A stretch of DNA of 64,000 nt from Acanthococcus lagerstroemiae. Its lineage: Eukaryota > Arthropoda > Insecta > Hemiptera > Eriococcidae. Of the stretch, positions 11,045-22,844 are shown piece after piece. Position 1 is the first letter of the stretch, and each line of letters starts with the position of its first letter. The position numbers and the translations under genes are program-made. The stretch covers positions 23,764,499 through 23,828,498 of the forward strand of contig CM063107.1 in assembly GCA_031841125.1 (NCBI GenBank), in the 5' to 3' direction. The notes under the pieces were generated by a model, which was not told the origin of the DNA, did no database searches, and was given only the letters and a program-made list of their open reading frames with translations.

Positions 11045-11230
11045 TTATGTTTTCACAATTTGTTGTTGTCTGTAAAAGCGGCGAGCTATTCGAGGGTCGA
11101 CATCACGATTGTCGTATGTAGCTTGGTATCCCTCATCAGCAGGCATATCATCCAGCCCAGCATATCCGTTACTGAAAGTTCCGTAATGATCTCGCATTTG
11201 GGAGACGTTTCTCTCTTCCGATTTCAACAA
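11045..11230 (-). CDS. Putative host-gene terminal exon, unknown product
   Basis: The clearest non-transposon coding signal in the window. On the minus strand a pyrimidine-rich tract ends in 'tctttctttcag' at 11231-11233 and is followed by 61 sense codons in phase 0, ending at TAA 11045-11047. The peptide begins LLKSEERNVSQMRD, has 'GYAGLDDMPADEGYQ' and 'YDNRDVDPRIARRFYRQQQ' in the middle, and ends IVKT. It is hydrophilic with mixed charge and several Tyr, with no membrane segment or signal peptide, as expected of a cytoplasmic C-terminal tail. The reading frame stays open a little way into the presumed intron (to 11281), but there it turns hydrophobic and Cys-rich, so I place the exon start at the AG. 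Upstream exons should lie to the right, but none was found by eye. I do not recognise the protein; conservation is suspected, not shown. Confidence 0.55.
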   Translation of the reverse strand: MLKSEERNVSQMRDHYGTFSNGYAGLDDMPADEGYQATYDNRDVDPRIARRFYRQQQIVKT

Positions 11231-11245
11231 CTGAAAGAAAGAACA
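11231..11245 (-). other. 3' splice site (acceptor)
   Basis: On the minus strand the sequence reads TTTGTTCTTTCTTTCAG, then TTGTTGAAATCGG. This polypyrimidine tract plus CAG is a consensus acceptor and decides the start of the exon ending at 11045. Confidence 0.55.
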
Positions 11246-12400
11246 AATGCTCATGTTTAGAATGCAAAGTAAAGAGCACACGGATGTCTGAGAAGAGCAC
11301 TAGCTTATTTCAATTTGGAAAACTTGCAGATGGATGCTGGCTGGGAAATAGCAGTGAAAATGGTGTACGGAATCGTAAATAGCTTCTTTCGGGTTCTTTT
11401 ATTTAATGGGCATTAAGCTGTTCTAACGGTTCCTAGTGACGAACAACAGAAAATAGGTTTGTTATTATTTTTGAGTAAAATTGAACGAAAAGAACAACAT
11501 AGTTGAATTTTTCACGCATGTGATGGAAGCAAACAAGATTCATTCCTCTTGATCAATAAGACAATGGGAACGTCGAGAGGGCCATTTTTCTTGTAGATAA
11601 AAAGTTTTCTGGGAAAATTGATTTCTCAGTTTTTTCTTACATTCTAGAACGTAACCAAAAGTGATGCCAAAAAGGGGCCTAAAAGTCGTCGACTATCTTC
11701 GTCTACTCGCACTGTCACAATAGTGTGAAAATATGTGAGTACTGAATTCATAGAGAAACTAATAAGCTATCGTACAAATTAAAAGTGTAATCAAATCATA
11801 CATTACCAGAACTGCCCCGAGAAAGAGACGTGTTATTAGATCTTTTTATGTGGATATTGTAAAATGAATATAATCACACTTTTAATTTGTGTGACAGTAC
11901 GCTATAATTTTGTTGAAAATATAAATAGTTCCCAATAATTTTGTTAAAAAATAATTTTTAAAAGACTTAACCCTTCCCCAAAGAATTTTTGATGCAGAAG
12001 AGGTTTCGAGATGTTCTGTTTGAGAAACCACACTCGTCAGAATTCCGTCAAAATTGTATGTTCCCATAGCTATCCCCTCGTGGGTCCATTTCACGAGACT
12101 GGACTAACCAATCGATCATACACTTGCACTGCTACCCCCGATGCTTAAGGAGTTCAAAGAACAGCATCACATGAGGCCTGGATGGGTGTTTCTTGAATGT
12201 TTGTGAAAAATGATGAAAGGACAAGCAACTCATCATGAGTACATGTACGAAGTATTGCCTACCTGTTCCTTGGAATATTTAATTTATGAAAAATGTTTGT
12301 AAAGGAGAAATGTTATGTGGATTTCCCACTTAAAAAAACTGAAAATAGCAGATGCAGATCTACTACCGCTGTATCCAGTCAAGGAAATAGACGAATCAGC
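11234..12400. other. No gene recognised; presumed intron sequence plus unassigned DNA
   Basis: If the exon at 11045-11230 is real, this lies in the intron upstream of it. Apart from the inverted repeat at 11765-11905 no structure could be assigned. Confidence 0.35.
11765..11905. mobile_element. Short inverted-repeat element (MITE-like)
   Basis: Left arm 11765-11790 (AGCTATCGTA then CAAATTAAAAGTGT) pairs with right arm 11872-11905, which on the minus strand reads ATAGCGTACTGTCACACAAATTAAAAGTGT. The 14-bp CAAATTAAAAGTGT core is exact; an 8-base insertion separates it from the outer part on the right. About 80 bp lies between the arms. No target duplication could be fixed and the superfamily is unknown. 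Confidence 0.5.
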
Positions 12401-12402
12401 TT

Positions 12403-12485
12403 GCAAACCAATCAGCGAGACAGACACGCAGTTATAAACAGGCAGACAGGCAGATGAGCCGCTAGACTGACGGCCAGACAGACAT
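12403..12485. repeat. Degenerate CAGA tetranucleotide repeat
   Basis: Repeated 'cagaca', 'caggcaga' and 'gccagacagaca' form a cryptic microsatellite. The complementary CTGT vocabulary recurs at 23696-23725, 26756-26785 and 27257-27290. Confidence 0.6.
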
Positions 12486-12839
12486 TGCCCTTCCTTTCCC
12501 ATGAAAGCCCTGAACTGCTTGTCAAGATCCCTCTAGCTGTGACCAATATTTGGTGGGTATGTCTTCGTCTTTCTGCTAGACAGACAGAGATCCAAAGATC
12601 AAGTCATCGAGTCGCAGCCACGATTTCTCTCTCTCGATGTTCTATTTTTTCCTTACATTCATCAGATCCTGCGATGACAATACACACCGAACAATTGTGT
12701 AAATTCTCCAACTCGACCTTTTTTCAGAGACTTCTGTTTTGTGAGGCGTTCGCACCGTTTGCTTGCTGCCGTAGCTCCTCGCGTTAGCCTAGCCTAGCCT
12801 AGCTACTTCTCCGATTCTTCCGCCTAATTTCTGCTTCTC

Positions 12840-13094
12840 GCCTACTTGCTCTTAAGTTCACGTACCGGCCTGCTTGCCTACTGATTGTGAACCTAGACAA
12901 GTAGCTTACTAGCTCGGCTGCATATGGGTGTTGGTTGCCGCCTAGTTGCAAGCGAACTAATTTTACCTAACGCCTAATCCAGCCTACTTCCTTGCTTTTA
13001 AGCTCACATACCTGCTTGCATACTGGTTGTGAATGTAGACAAGTAGCCTAAGCTCGTTTGCATACTGGACCCAGCACCAGTCGCAAGCGAACTT
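12840..13094. repeat. Tandem duplication, ~140-bp unit, two copies
   Basis: Unit 1, about 12840-12960, runs from 'gcctacttgctcttaagttcac' to 'ttgcaagcgaact'. Unit 2, about 12982-13094, runs from 'gcctacttccttgcttttaagctcac' to 'gtcgcaagcgaact'. Shared internal landmarks are 'ctgcttgc.tactg.ttgtgaa' and 'gtagacaagtag'. A 'cctagcctagcctag' microrepeat at 12787-12802 precedes it. Confidence 0.75.
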
Positions 13095-13320
13095 CTGCTA
13101 ACCCTGGCTCTACATATAGCTAGCAAGCCAGTATAAGTCAGTTAGAACGCAGGGCCATTGAGTTCAGCTATACCGCGTGACCGTATCTCGATTCGTCGCC
13201 TACCGTCGCGGAAGCCCGGTAGTGCTATTCGCAAATTCGAATTCAGATTCAATCATTTCGTGCCGCTGTACACCCTCTTCAGTTCTTTTTTACTTGTATC
13301 TATCTGTATACTAAAAGAGT

Positions 13321-14030
13321 AAAATCCGCCGCCGCCACCTCCGAGAGAAAAAAAACCATTGCGGGTTGCCTATCCTGCCACTTGATTGCTCATTTCTCCA
13401 GTGGTAGCCTACTCTTGGGAAGGGGCTCATGGTGGAGGAGGGAGCTTGGTAAAATCCGCCGCCGCGGCCACCGCCTCCGGGAGAAAAAACCCACTGCGGG
13501 TTGCCTACCCTGGCTCTTAATTGTTCATTTCTCTAAGGGTAGCCTACCCTTGGGAGACGGTTCGTGGTGGAGGAGGGAGCTTGGGGGAAGGAAGGTCGCC
13601 GTGAAGGACGAGGAGGAGTTGTGGTGGGGGAGGGCTCTGTATACATTAAACAGTAAAAGCCACCACCTCCGGGAGAAAATACCCACTGCGGGTTGCCTAC
13701 CCTGCCCCTTAATTGCACATTTCTCCAGGGGTAGCCTACCCTTGGGAAGGAGTTCATGGTGGAGGAGGGAGCTTGGGGGGGAGGTTGCGGTGAAGGACGA
13801 GGAGGAGTTGTGGTGGGGGAGGGCTCTCTATACACTGAACAGTAAAAGCCGCCTCCTCCTTCCCCTTCGTGGGGATAAATTCCTGATGGCCTCCCCTGTA
13901 CCTTAATCTTACGTTTCACCAGAAGTGCCCTATCTCGGGGAGGCTTCTCGATGGAGGTAGGAGCTCCTGGAGAGGGAGGACGGCTACGGTGAGGAGGGCG
14001 TCGCGGTGTGCGAGGTGGTGGGGATTGGCA
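13321..14030. repeat. GC-rich tandem array, ~130-200-bp units, about four copies
   Basis: Units start at 'aaaatccgcc' or 'aaaagcc': 13321-13450 (130 bp, lacking a central ~70-bp block), 13451-13654 (204 bp), 13655-13843 (189 bp) and a diverged fourth unit from 13844 to about 14030. Each carries 'gggttgcctaccctg', 'tagcctacccttgggaa' and 'tggtggaggagggagcttgg'. The array is markedly GC-richer than its surroundings. Both strands stay open over much of it (plus 13382-13906, minus 13533-13919), which I attribute to the repeat length and base composition. A repeat-encoded protein cannot be ruled out, but no start context or splice site supports one. Confidence 0.85.
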
Positions 14031-14141
14031 GAGGGTAACCCACCTCAGGGGGGTCCTTGGAGGATGATAGAGCTCCTGTCATATAATTTCCATGGAAATT
14101 TTCTTATGTAGGGTAAGATACACTTATGTTGCTATGACGTT

Positions 14142-14652
14142 CAGGGCCGTATTTACTTATAGGCAACATAGGCAGGTGCCTAGGGCGCTAGATTATGGGG
14201 GCGGGGATACTGCAGGCCGGCACGAGCGAAGCGAGTGACGGCGGGAGTTGGGCCGCGAAGCCCCCTAGTATACGTAATTATTATTTTTTAAGTGGCTGAA
14301 TAGTAGTGTGCGTTAGCCCATCAAAGTGTATAAAGCATTAAATTTGAATTAACCTAAACCTGCGTAATTCGCGCATTTGATACTCTGTACACCGCTGCCG
14401 CCGATAATTTATGTCACTCCGCGATGAGACCAGCGTGTCGAAAATTTGGGCAGCGCTCCGGTTACTCCGAACCCGCCGTGTACCGTTGCACCCAGTCCGA
14501 CCGGCTTCCCCTGCGAGACCGCCGGGCCAGATGGTCCGGAGATCACGACAGACCAATACAAACAAATTTTGATACTTAGGAATTTTAACTTGAGTCTGTT
14601 AGGAATTTAACAATTTTTGGCCCTCCAGAAAAAACTCTTCGCTACGTCCCTG
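14142..14652. mobile_element. Possible hAT-like element
   Basis: The left end CAGGGCCGTATTTAC and the reverse-strand right end CAGGGACGTAGCGAAG resemble paired hAT termini, and the left part ('gcaggtgcctagggcgctagat') has the look of a widespread repeat. No 8-bp target duplication was found, so the two ends may belong to different elements. It contains a 'cgagcgaagcgagtga' motif that recurs in the window. Confidence 0.35.
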
Positions 14653-14654
14653 TC

Positions 14655-17100
14655 CGCAACCTTCAAAACCCTGCGGCCCCTCTCAATAAGAACTGCATCC
14701 ATCACGACTGGATAATTTTAAGTATGCTAAAAACTTGTCCTCTGCTGAAACACAAAGTCCAATATCAATATTCAATTTCAGTTTGACAGTTAAACAAACG
14801 AATAGGCAGGCAAGTTGTCAGTCTGTTAGCTGAGTATGAAGTGGTGGAACAAACACAAAGAACTCTCATGTCTTTCGACGCACTCTTGCTTACGACAACT
14901 CTAAACGACACATTGCGAAGGAATTTATAATTCTTAAAGTTTTGGTTGTTTTCGTGGTTCGCCTTTCGGATTCAAACTCACTGCAAATTTCCCCATCAAA
15001 ATGGATCGTTTATCAGTATTATGTATTACACCCAGTGGCTCTGTCCTAATACCTTTTTATGACCGGATCGCCCGCTCAAGGCACTTCAGATCGCAGAATA
15101 TAACAAAAGCTGTTCCTGCAGCATTTTCTGGGGTGAATTAAGATAATTTATGTGAAAATGATCCACTATTGGTAGTGGGATTCACGTTTAATGCATCATG
15201 ATTTGCAGCCAGGAGGCCTAAAAAAGGTGAGCTTTCGACACAAGAGTAAATTTGAGTAGTTTGGGCGATATGTGTCATAAATAATTGGGAAAGAAAATTT
15301 GGTTCTTTTATTTTTTTGATCTAGAACTGTCTGTCCGTAACATCGATCTCGAGTTCGAAACCAAGTTCTCCGCTACGGTTTGTCGTGGCGGAATTACTTC
15401 GGTAGTGGGCTCCCGCCAACGTGGCCTCCATAGTACGTGCAGTCTAACCAGGACAGTGCAGATGTACCACGAACTTCAAGAGGTTCACCGCCTATTACAA
15501 CACATAGGATTCCGGAATTGACGTAAAATACGCGGCTTAAATAATAATTACATTTTGGCAACGTCGCCTCATCGCCAATCGTACATTGCACACATTATAC
15601 GGGTACATTGAAAGTAAAAGTAGAAAGTGAGGTGTTATTGAAAAGCAGCGTGAATGAGATGAGCAGCGATGAGTATTATTGATTCGTGTGGACGGGAATA
15701 AAATAAGATAAAGGAGTCCGATGGACAGTGGCCAAACATGCACGCGCAACAATGAGTCCAAAAAGTGACGTCGAACTGGTTTCGCAGCGAATTATTTCAC
15801 ATTGAATATTACGCGGTTGGATGGTGCCTATGCCGGTGAGTCATATTGTATGACACAATAATAAGACCAACGGTGCACTATGGTTTATTGATTCAGTTTC
15901 ACATCAACTTGACAGATATCGGCGTTATTTAATCTCGATGGCCAGCAGAAGCTGTTTCCATGATTTAAACTCATGAAAGGCTAGGTACAATAAGTTTCCT
16001 TTTCATTTTTCAGCGTTATTTTCCTCTTCCCCACTGTCTAGAGAAAATTGTATGCTTATTTTTCTTTCACTCGTGAAGTGAAACTGAGATTATGTGTACC
16101 ATGTTCCTTACCAATTTTGTCCAATTTAGGAAGTCAGATACGGGGCCCCAAATCGGGATTAAAACCAAAAATTTGATTAAATCTTCAAAAACAGCGATCC
16201 AAAAACACCGTATTCCGACACCTTGCTCAGTTTTTTCGGCCAAGTCCAACTGGTCATCGCTGACATTCCATTTTGAAAAGGAAAATCCTGTGAAGAAACT
16301 TGAGCGCTACCTTTAAGCATTTTGAGGGACTGTTTTCGAAAAAGATGACGAGTATTTTAGTTCCGTCTATGAACACAGCCGTTTCAGGGGTACATATGGG
16401 TATAGCCGGTGAAGGGGAAGGGCAAACTGGGGCACTTGCTCCAGTTTGCAGAGACTGAAATTATACAAATATGGCTACTTGGCATTTGCCGCGTGATCAC
16501 ATGCATGTATTACTCTCGTATTATTGACTTTTTTTTTTTTTTGCACGACTACAGTAGAAAGTCTGACTTCGCCCATGGGGGTGTACTGAAGAGAAATAGC
16601 TGAAAAGTGGGTCTAAAAGTTTCCGAGGGAGAAGCCCACAATTTGGCGAGTGGAGCGAGTGAAACAATGTTTAAAATTCTTCTACTAATTTGAGTTTGAA
16701 AAACTGGCAAAATTGTCTTAAAATAAAAAAAAGTTCATTTCCACAAAAAGTTGATTTTTTTAAATTTTAAGTCTCGGAGCCGTGGAAAACTGTTGATATT
16801 TTCTAGTTTGCATATTTGCTGAAATGCAATTTTAAGTCTTCTTTAACATTTGATCTACAGTTTTCTTCCTTCTTTGACTGATATTGAAAATGAAAAAATA
16901 ATACAGATCTCAGTATTTTATCAGCAAGTTTTCCTAGCAGAGTCGAGTAAGTATTAGTAGTCTAATAACAATCTAAATCACGTGTCTAAAAAAAAATCCA
17001 CTTGAGTCAAAAGCCACAATCCAGAATTGGAAGAAAAATCTCATTAAACTTGTATCAGCCTGTATTCCTTTGCGAACATCACGTTCCTTGTACCAGAATG
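14655..17100. other. No gene recognised
   Basis: Short ORFs only. A TGACGTCG (CRE-like) octamer at about 15766-15773 is probably chance. The stretch 16620-16790 contains 'gcgagtggagcgagtga' followed by A/T-rich sequence, a motif seen elsewhere in the window. Confidence 0.4.
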
Positions 17101-18555
17101 AAATACTTATACTGGCAAGACTAAAAAATGAGCAAAAAGATATAAATACTGAAAAAAAGGAAAGAAGGGACCAAAAAGGCTAGAGAACGAAGGGATTACC
17201 CTAAGACTAAAAGTATAAAAATAAGAATACTTAATGACTGAAATAAAAAGATTACGAAGACTGGAGGAAGACAGCACAATATGTGAAACACTAGGAAACC
17301 TGAAAAGCCTTGAAAAACCGTAAAAAGTGAAAGTCAAATCAGAAAATGCCATGGAAACTGAAGAAAACTGAGAAGACTTGAGTGTTTAGGACAGCTATGA
17401 GTAAAAAGTAAGAAAAACCCCTACTAACTGAGGGAGAAAACAAAAAGGAGGATAAAAACACCAAAAATACTAGGATACTCAGAAATTCTACGCAAGTGAG
17501 AAGACTAGAACAACTACAAAAAGTAAAAACGAAATAGATGTACCTAAATGCCGAAATGACTGGAAAACCCAAAAACTGAACTGTAAAAAAGACGAAAATC
17601 TTGACATACTGGAGAGGGAAATGAAATGTACGAAGGCTGAAAAAATTGGACGGCTAAAGAGAAGCACGGATCCGGAGCCGAAATTGGAACCGGAGCTTCT
17701 CCGAACTGACTCTGGCTGCTGAGCCAAGTTAAATTTAGCTCTGGCTCCAGCACTGTCTCCGGCGATGATCTGTGTCGGATTCTGACCTCGGAGAATCATT
17801 TTTATCCAACCCCGGCACCGACTCCACCAGAAATATCGATTTTGCTCCGGTTTCAGTTATTAAAAGGAGGAGAAAAAATGGCTGAGTTTTGTGGATAAGT
17901 CATGGAGAAGGGGAGGGGGTTGAAAAGTAAAAGCCAAAATCAGTACAGTAGCGGGTGCCAGAGATTGTACTCGGTTCTGACCCTGGTTGCAGGCCAGAAA
18001 ATAATTTTTTGGGCTCCAGCTTCGTTTCCCTTGGAAAATAATTCATTCTGAGCTCTGGCTTTGGTTCCGGATCCCTGCTAAAAAGTAAAAGGACAAAATA
18101 CTGATACGAAAAGTAAGAAGACTAATATAAGAAGACAGGAAAGTCTAATATATAAAAACCTACGTACTGGAACAAACGAGGAGATTCTAAGAAACTGGAG
18201 GAAACCGAAAAGACTAAGAAAATAAAAAATACTTGGACACTGAAATACTGAAACAACTGAAAAAATTTAGAAGAGCAGAGGAAGACAAAAACCCGGCTGG
18301 AAAAACTACGAAAACTGAAAAGACTCGGAAAACTAAAAAGTAAGAATGGTGAACATACGTATTTACTGAGAAGAAGGGAAGTGTATACGAACAAGGCCAA
18401 AATGACTCAGAAGGTCAAAAATCAACTAAGAAAACTGAGATGAGAAAGTATATATAAAAATGCTCATGACTTCGATGCCTGAAGAAATTAAGAAAATAGG
18501 AAAAAGTACGACGACAGAAACGACTAACCAGTTAAAAAAGTTGAAGATATAAGGT
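17100..18555. repeat. Purine-rich cryptic repeat block
   Basis: Long plus-strand excess of A and G, built from irregular repeats of 'actgaaaa(g)act'. It is broken at about 17650-18075 by a stretch rich in GGAGCC/GGCTCC hexamers. ORFs on the minus strand here are Phe/Ser-rich translations of the pyrimidine strand and are not genes. Confidence 0.6.
17655..18075. repeat. GGAGCC/GGCTCC-rich segment
   Basis: Hexamers GGAGCC, GGCTCC, CTCTGGCT and close variants recur. The piece 'aaataattttttgggctcc' near 17998-18018 is matched in reverse complement near 34155-34175, where a second segment of the same kind lies. Confidence 0.55.
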
Positions 18556-19005
18556 AGTGTGTTTTTAATCTTTTTGGTTTAGGTACTCTGTTTTGTTACT
18601 CTTCCAGAACTTTTCACTTATTTAGTCTTTTTGGTATTTGTGGCATTGTATTTCGCAGTAATTTTGGCTTTTCTTCTTAGTTTTTTTGTTCTTCTGTTTT
18701 CATTAAAAGTCTTTTTAGCTTTTGTTTGTTTTCCTTAAATTTTCGGTCTTATTAGTATTTACAGGGTTTTCGGCGTTTTTTCTTATCATAGCATAGTCGT
18801 CTTTGTCTTTCCAAATTTCTTAGATTTTTCAGCATTTTCTGTTTTCGCTGGTCTCCTTCTTTCGCTGTAGTCTTTTCTGTTTTTTCCGTACTTTTCCATG
18901 TCGTCTTGGAGATGCTTCGGTCTTCTTAGTATTTTCAGTATACGTGCTCTTAGTGTTTTCTTAAATTTTACGTATTTTCGTTCCACTAAAGCCAGTTTCT
19001 TCAAT
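18556..19005. repeat. Pyrimidine-rich cryptic repeat block
   Basis: The composition flips here to T/C-rich on the plus strand ('ttcagcattttctgttttcg', 'gtcttcttagtattttcag'), the mirror of the preceding purine block. Together they form a strand-asymmetry switch about 1.9 kb across. Confidence 0.6.
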
Positions 19006-22000
19006 CAAAAAAAATGTTGGAAAAGTACCAATGTAGGAGTATTTGTTTTATCTTGGAAAATACATGTAACCGAACTACGAATCCGAGGAGTAGTACACGC
19101 ACGTTGATAGAATGTGCTCTTTTAATAAAAATACTATATTGTTCTAAACATATTTTTAGAAAAATGCATGTTCAAGTCATTTTCGAAAATAAGTGCATAT
19201 TTTTGCTTATTTTAACATTTCTAGTGCATATTATAGGCGAATATAACTCTTTTTAATTCCTCTATTACGTATGATCTTTGTTCTGTCTGAGTCGCATGAT
19301 AGGAGTTATGTACGGTCAGGTTGTGAAGCACCCATGAAATTGAATGGTATGTAAGGACCATCTGTCTCTCGCAGTTTCCTAGCCAAAAACACGCGATCGC
19401 GAAGTTGATTAGTAATAAAATTTAGAATACATCGCTCAGCAGTTACACTACATATACCAAGTAACAGGAAACTTCTTGTGGTGTGGAAATGTACCGGAAG
19501 GCATCTTTCTAATTGCAATATGAAAATGAACACCTATTTATTAATTAAAATTACAAAATATGATAAAAACAACGAGGATGGAGTGACGGTAAATAGGAGC
19601 GGAAATAGAAAGTCACTACTACCATGTTATAATGATCAAAATTTACATATCGAAATGCCATAAAAATTAATTTTTCATGTAGAAAACAATTTCTGGTTAC
19701 TGATTTTACGGATTGTTGGAATTAAACCTCAATTTAAATAATATTACGAAGTACTGTCGAATAAATTTCGGTGGAATAACGAAAAACTGGTACGCATTTC
19801 ATTCATGTTATCTTTAAAAACTTCATAGGTCGTTACCATTATAAGATTGTAACCATCGTTTAAGTACTTAGAAGATGACGTTGAGATAAGTGTTCAGTAG
19901 GTTGGATGTTTCATGAAAGCATTTGTACTCTTTCTTTTATACATCAGACTGTATATATGAAACTACAAAGGTAAAGTCTTGTTGAAAAAACTGTACATAG
20001 AATTTTTTTAGTATCTCTTTTTCCCATTCCCGCATGGCTTCACCAAGTTCGACAATTCTAGTAAAGGAAAAAATGAGAAACTTTTGAAGTACTGAAAAAG
20101 ATATCGTGCGTGTGGTACTCTTAGTTACAACTATGAAAAATAATTATCTAAAGATTTTTCAGTAATAAGCGGTTGCAGAGAAACAACGAGAAGTATTATT
20201 CCAATTTCCATACCAAGTACTCCACCAACTTTAGTGCAGACTTGGGCGGAGAGAAAATTAAAAGTCCACTAAACTAATTCTTCTGTTTGATATCTTGAAA
20301 ACTGTCATATATGAAATAGGTTTCAAAAAGAATCAGATTTTACATAAAAATGGTTTTCAGATTTTCTTCGTATCTACCCTACAAATATCATAAAGAAAAG
20401 TTAAAAATTACAAGGCCACAACACTGACCTTGAGGAAAAAGTTTTTCTTCCAGCTGTACGCTTATTCCGCGGTGCTATACAGACAGAAAAGATCCCAATT
20501 TCGAACAAAGTCTCCTTTCGACCTCCACAGCTTTCCTTCTTTAGAAATTTTGTTTTCTCTCCTCTTTCCTTAGCCAAAAATTGAACGTTTAAAGAACTAC
20601 CATAAGGGTACCACGTAATATGTTTTCAGAGTAATTGATTTCAGTTTTGATATCGATTATACCCGAGGTTGAAAATTGTAGCACAAAAGGGAGGGGGTCA
20701 TCGATCAAAATTACGTCTGATGCCAATTTAATTTTCAATGCTCGGTGAGACCCCTAAAACACCTGAAATTCTCCGTCTGCTCTCATAAGACCTTTGTCAA
20801 TGGAAGGTTATTTTGAATTCCCCGATGCGCCGCTCCATCACATTTAGGAAAACACTTCAAAGGACCACTTTTTGTGGCATTTTTCACGTAAATTCATTCC
20901 CCTTTGTTAGTTTTCTCACATCCCCCTCTTGCTCGAGAAAACCTGAAAAACCTGAAAATTGTGGGATTTTGCCCCCTCGAGGGAAAAGCACATTAGTCTT
21001 GGGAGGGGAACTTTCCGGGATTCATGAGGGGACCATCACAAGCACATCTACGAAAAAATTCTTTGATGGCAATTTTTTCCATAATTTGAAATTGGCGAAC
21101 AGGTAAATTTCATTCTTGTATTTCCTTTATTTTCCTGTGTCAAGTTAGCCATTTTTTAAATGTAAAATTTTAATTACGTAGGCTGAAATTAAAGTCGAAA
21201 TTGAACTCTAATGGGATGTTTAAAATCAGTGACCCTTCCCCTCATTAGAAGCAAGTATTGTTTAATTTTTTTAAATCGAATCAGTATACCATAGCCCCTT
21301 TCCGAGCGCGTCGATATTTTGATTAATTCTCCAAATCAAGTTTATTAAGCTTCCCCCTGAGAGTGAAATTTAGAATTCGGGGTGCAAATAGACCCACGTC
21401 AAAACTCTGAACTTCTATTCCGATACTTTGTTTGAGTTTCCTAGTCGGGTCTATTTTGTCTATCCAAAAGGATCTCTAATTCGGATGAAGGAGCTTAACT
21501 CGTGGTTCGTGCAAAAATCGGATTAAATTTCTGAAATGAGCAACCCAAAAAAGAAACATATTCTGAAGGGTCCTGTGATCCAGTTCTTCAGAAAAGTAAA
21601 TTTGAGTCGTTTGGTAAGGAACAAAGTCAAATTCCGGCCTGTATAAATTTGATTGAATATCAGGACCCCAAGGAATCTCCCTCTCGACACTTATTTGATT
21701 TTCTACGGCGGAGTCACATTTGCCAATTGTAGAGGGCCAATTTGGATTTGGCAACCCAAATCTTACTTGGAACAGAAATCTTATAATATTATCAAAATCA
21801 TTTACCCCCCCCCCCAAAAAAAAAAAAAAAAATCCTATAGGGTTACTGAATTATAATCATTTTTACCTATGTTGAAGACGGAAAAGGTGGGCCAAGCGAG
21901 CCACCAAATTTTTGGGACACGCTTACAACGCTCCTGTGTACGTATAAATTTGCATGTAGGGAGACGGTAAATGAGGGAAGTTTTCTTGAAAATGACCTGA

Positions 22001-22100
22001 AGCCGGAGTATTATCAGGATGAAATGGACTCACTCAGCCCCCTTCGGTTCAGGGTGTCTACCGGTCACCTAAGTCATCTACAGTCATATTTTTTCGCTGT
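19006..22100. other. No gene recognised
   Basis: Short ORFs without motifs. A C11 then A19 compound homopolymer lies at about 21805-21832. Part of 21300-21800 resembles the 'gattttgggacccgaattag' vocabulary of 34660-35110 but could not be aligned confidently. Confidence 0.4.
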
Positions 22101-22109
22101 AGGTCATCT

Positions 22110-22842
22110 AAGAAATTTTTATTCCCAAATTAAACGAGTAAAATCTGAATATAAAGCTAGTGAAATAAACAAAAATACTCAAAACAATTTAAAGAAAATA
22201 AAGGAAGAGACGATTCAGAATTGGCAAAAATTATACAATAAGGAAAAAACAGGAAGAAGAACAGTTAAACTAATCCCAGATATAATAATAATAAATATAT
22301 TTACTCCCCTTTCCGACAGCCAGGTGGCCAGTTACAGGGAAGATATCAAAACCAGAATGAAAAATAAAAATTTGAAATAAGATTACTACCTCACACAATA
22401 TCTAAATGGCCACCTACAAAAGTTTAAAATAGTTAAAGATGGTACATGCAGGGAATGCTGTGAAGAGGAAGACACCCCGGACCGTACCTTCAGAGACTGC
22501 AGGAAACAAGAAAAATTAAAAGAAAAATATAATATCATTGAGCTGGAGAAGGACAGCATGAAAAAAGAAAATTTTCTCAAAGTAAAAAAATGTGTAAAAT
22601 AATTCTGGAAGTCAAAAATAGAATCGAATAGGAAAGAAGGGTGAATTATAAGTAGAATTAAGTTTAGCACAATGCATTATTTTTCATTCCCTGAAGGAAT
22701 AAGTACAAGCAAAAAGAACTCGCCACTTCCATGAGACGAGAAACAAAATGTAAAAATCCAATGGAAGTGAGCAATTTGTAGATTTTAAAAAGAAATTAAG
22801 TAAATAAATATTTTAAAAAATAATAAAAAAATAAAAAAGTTG
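22110..22842 (+). mobile_element. 5'-truncated non-LTR retrotransposon (R1/LOA-like 3' end)
   Basis: The 3' part of an ORF2 (22125-22640) is followed by a roughly 160-bp 3' UTR and an A-rich tail ('taaataaatattttaaaaaataataaaaaaataaaaaag', 22798-22838). The sequence left of about 22110 is a cryptic 'ggtcatctaag' repeat with no coding similarity, consistent with 5' truncation. No target duplication was identified. Confidence 0.75.
22125..22640 (+). pseudogene. Reverse transcriptase polyprotein C-terminus (R1/LOA-like), degenerate
   Basis: The frame reads 'EETIQNWQKLYNKEKTGRRT' then 'VKLIPD', an in-frame TAA at 22378-22380, then 'DYYLTQYLNGHLQKF' and 'CRECCEEEDTPDRTFRDC'. This order (W..LY....GR.T..LIPD, LTQ.L.GH, and a C-x2-C...DT...C zinc-knuckle-like motif) is characteristic of the region after the reverse transcriptase and RNase H domains in R1/LOA-type non-LTR elements. 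The His expected in the knuckle is Arg and an in-frame TAA (22602-22604) occurs before 'FWKSKIESNR', so it is dead. The RT and endonuclease domains are absent because of truncation. Confidence 0.8.
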
Positions 22843-22844
22843 AA

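Noticed and set aside
13382..13906. 174-codon plus-strand ORF as a gene
   Set aside because: It is the translation of the GC-rich tandem array, and the minus strand is also open over much of it. Kept as a repeat.
15760..15780. CRE-like TGACGTCG as a promoter
   Set aside because: A single octamer in 64 kb is expected by chance and no gene start is evident nearby.
17107..18400. Several minus-strand Phe/Ser/Val-rich ORFs resembling membrane proteins
   Set aside because: They come from the pyrimidine-rich complement of the purine block; hydrophobicity is a composition artefact.
21476..21817. 113-codon minus-strand ORF
   Set aside because: Starts in a poly(C)/poly(A) tract and has no recognisable motif or splice context.
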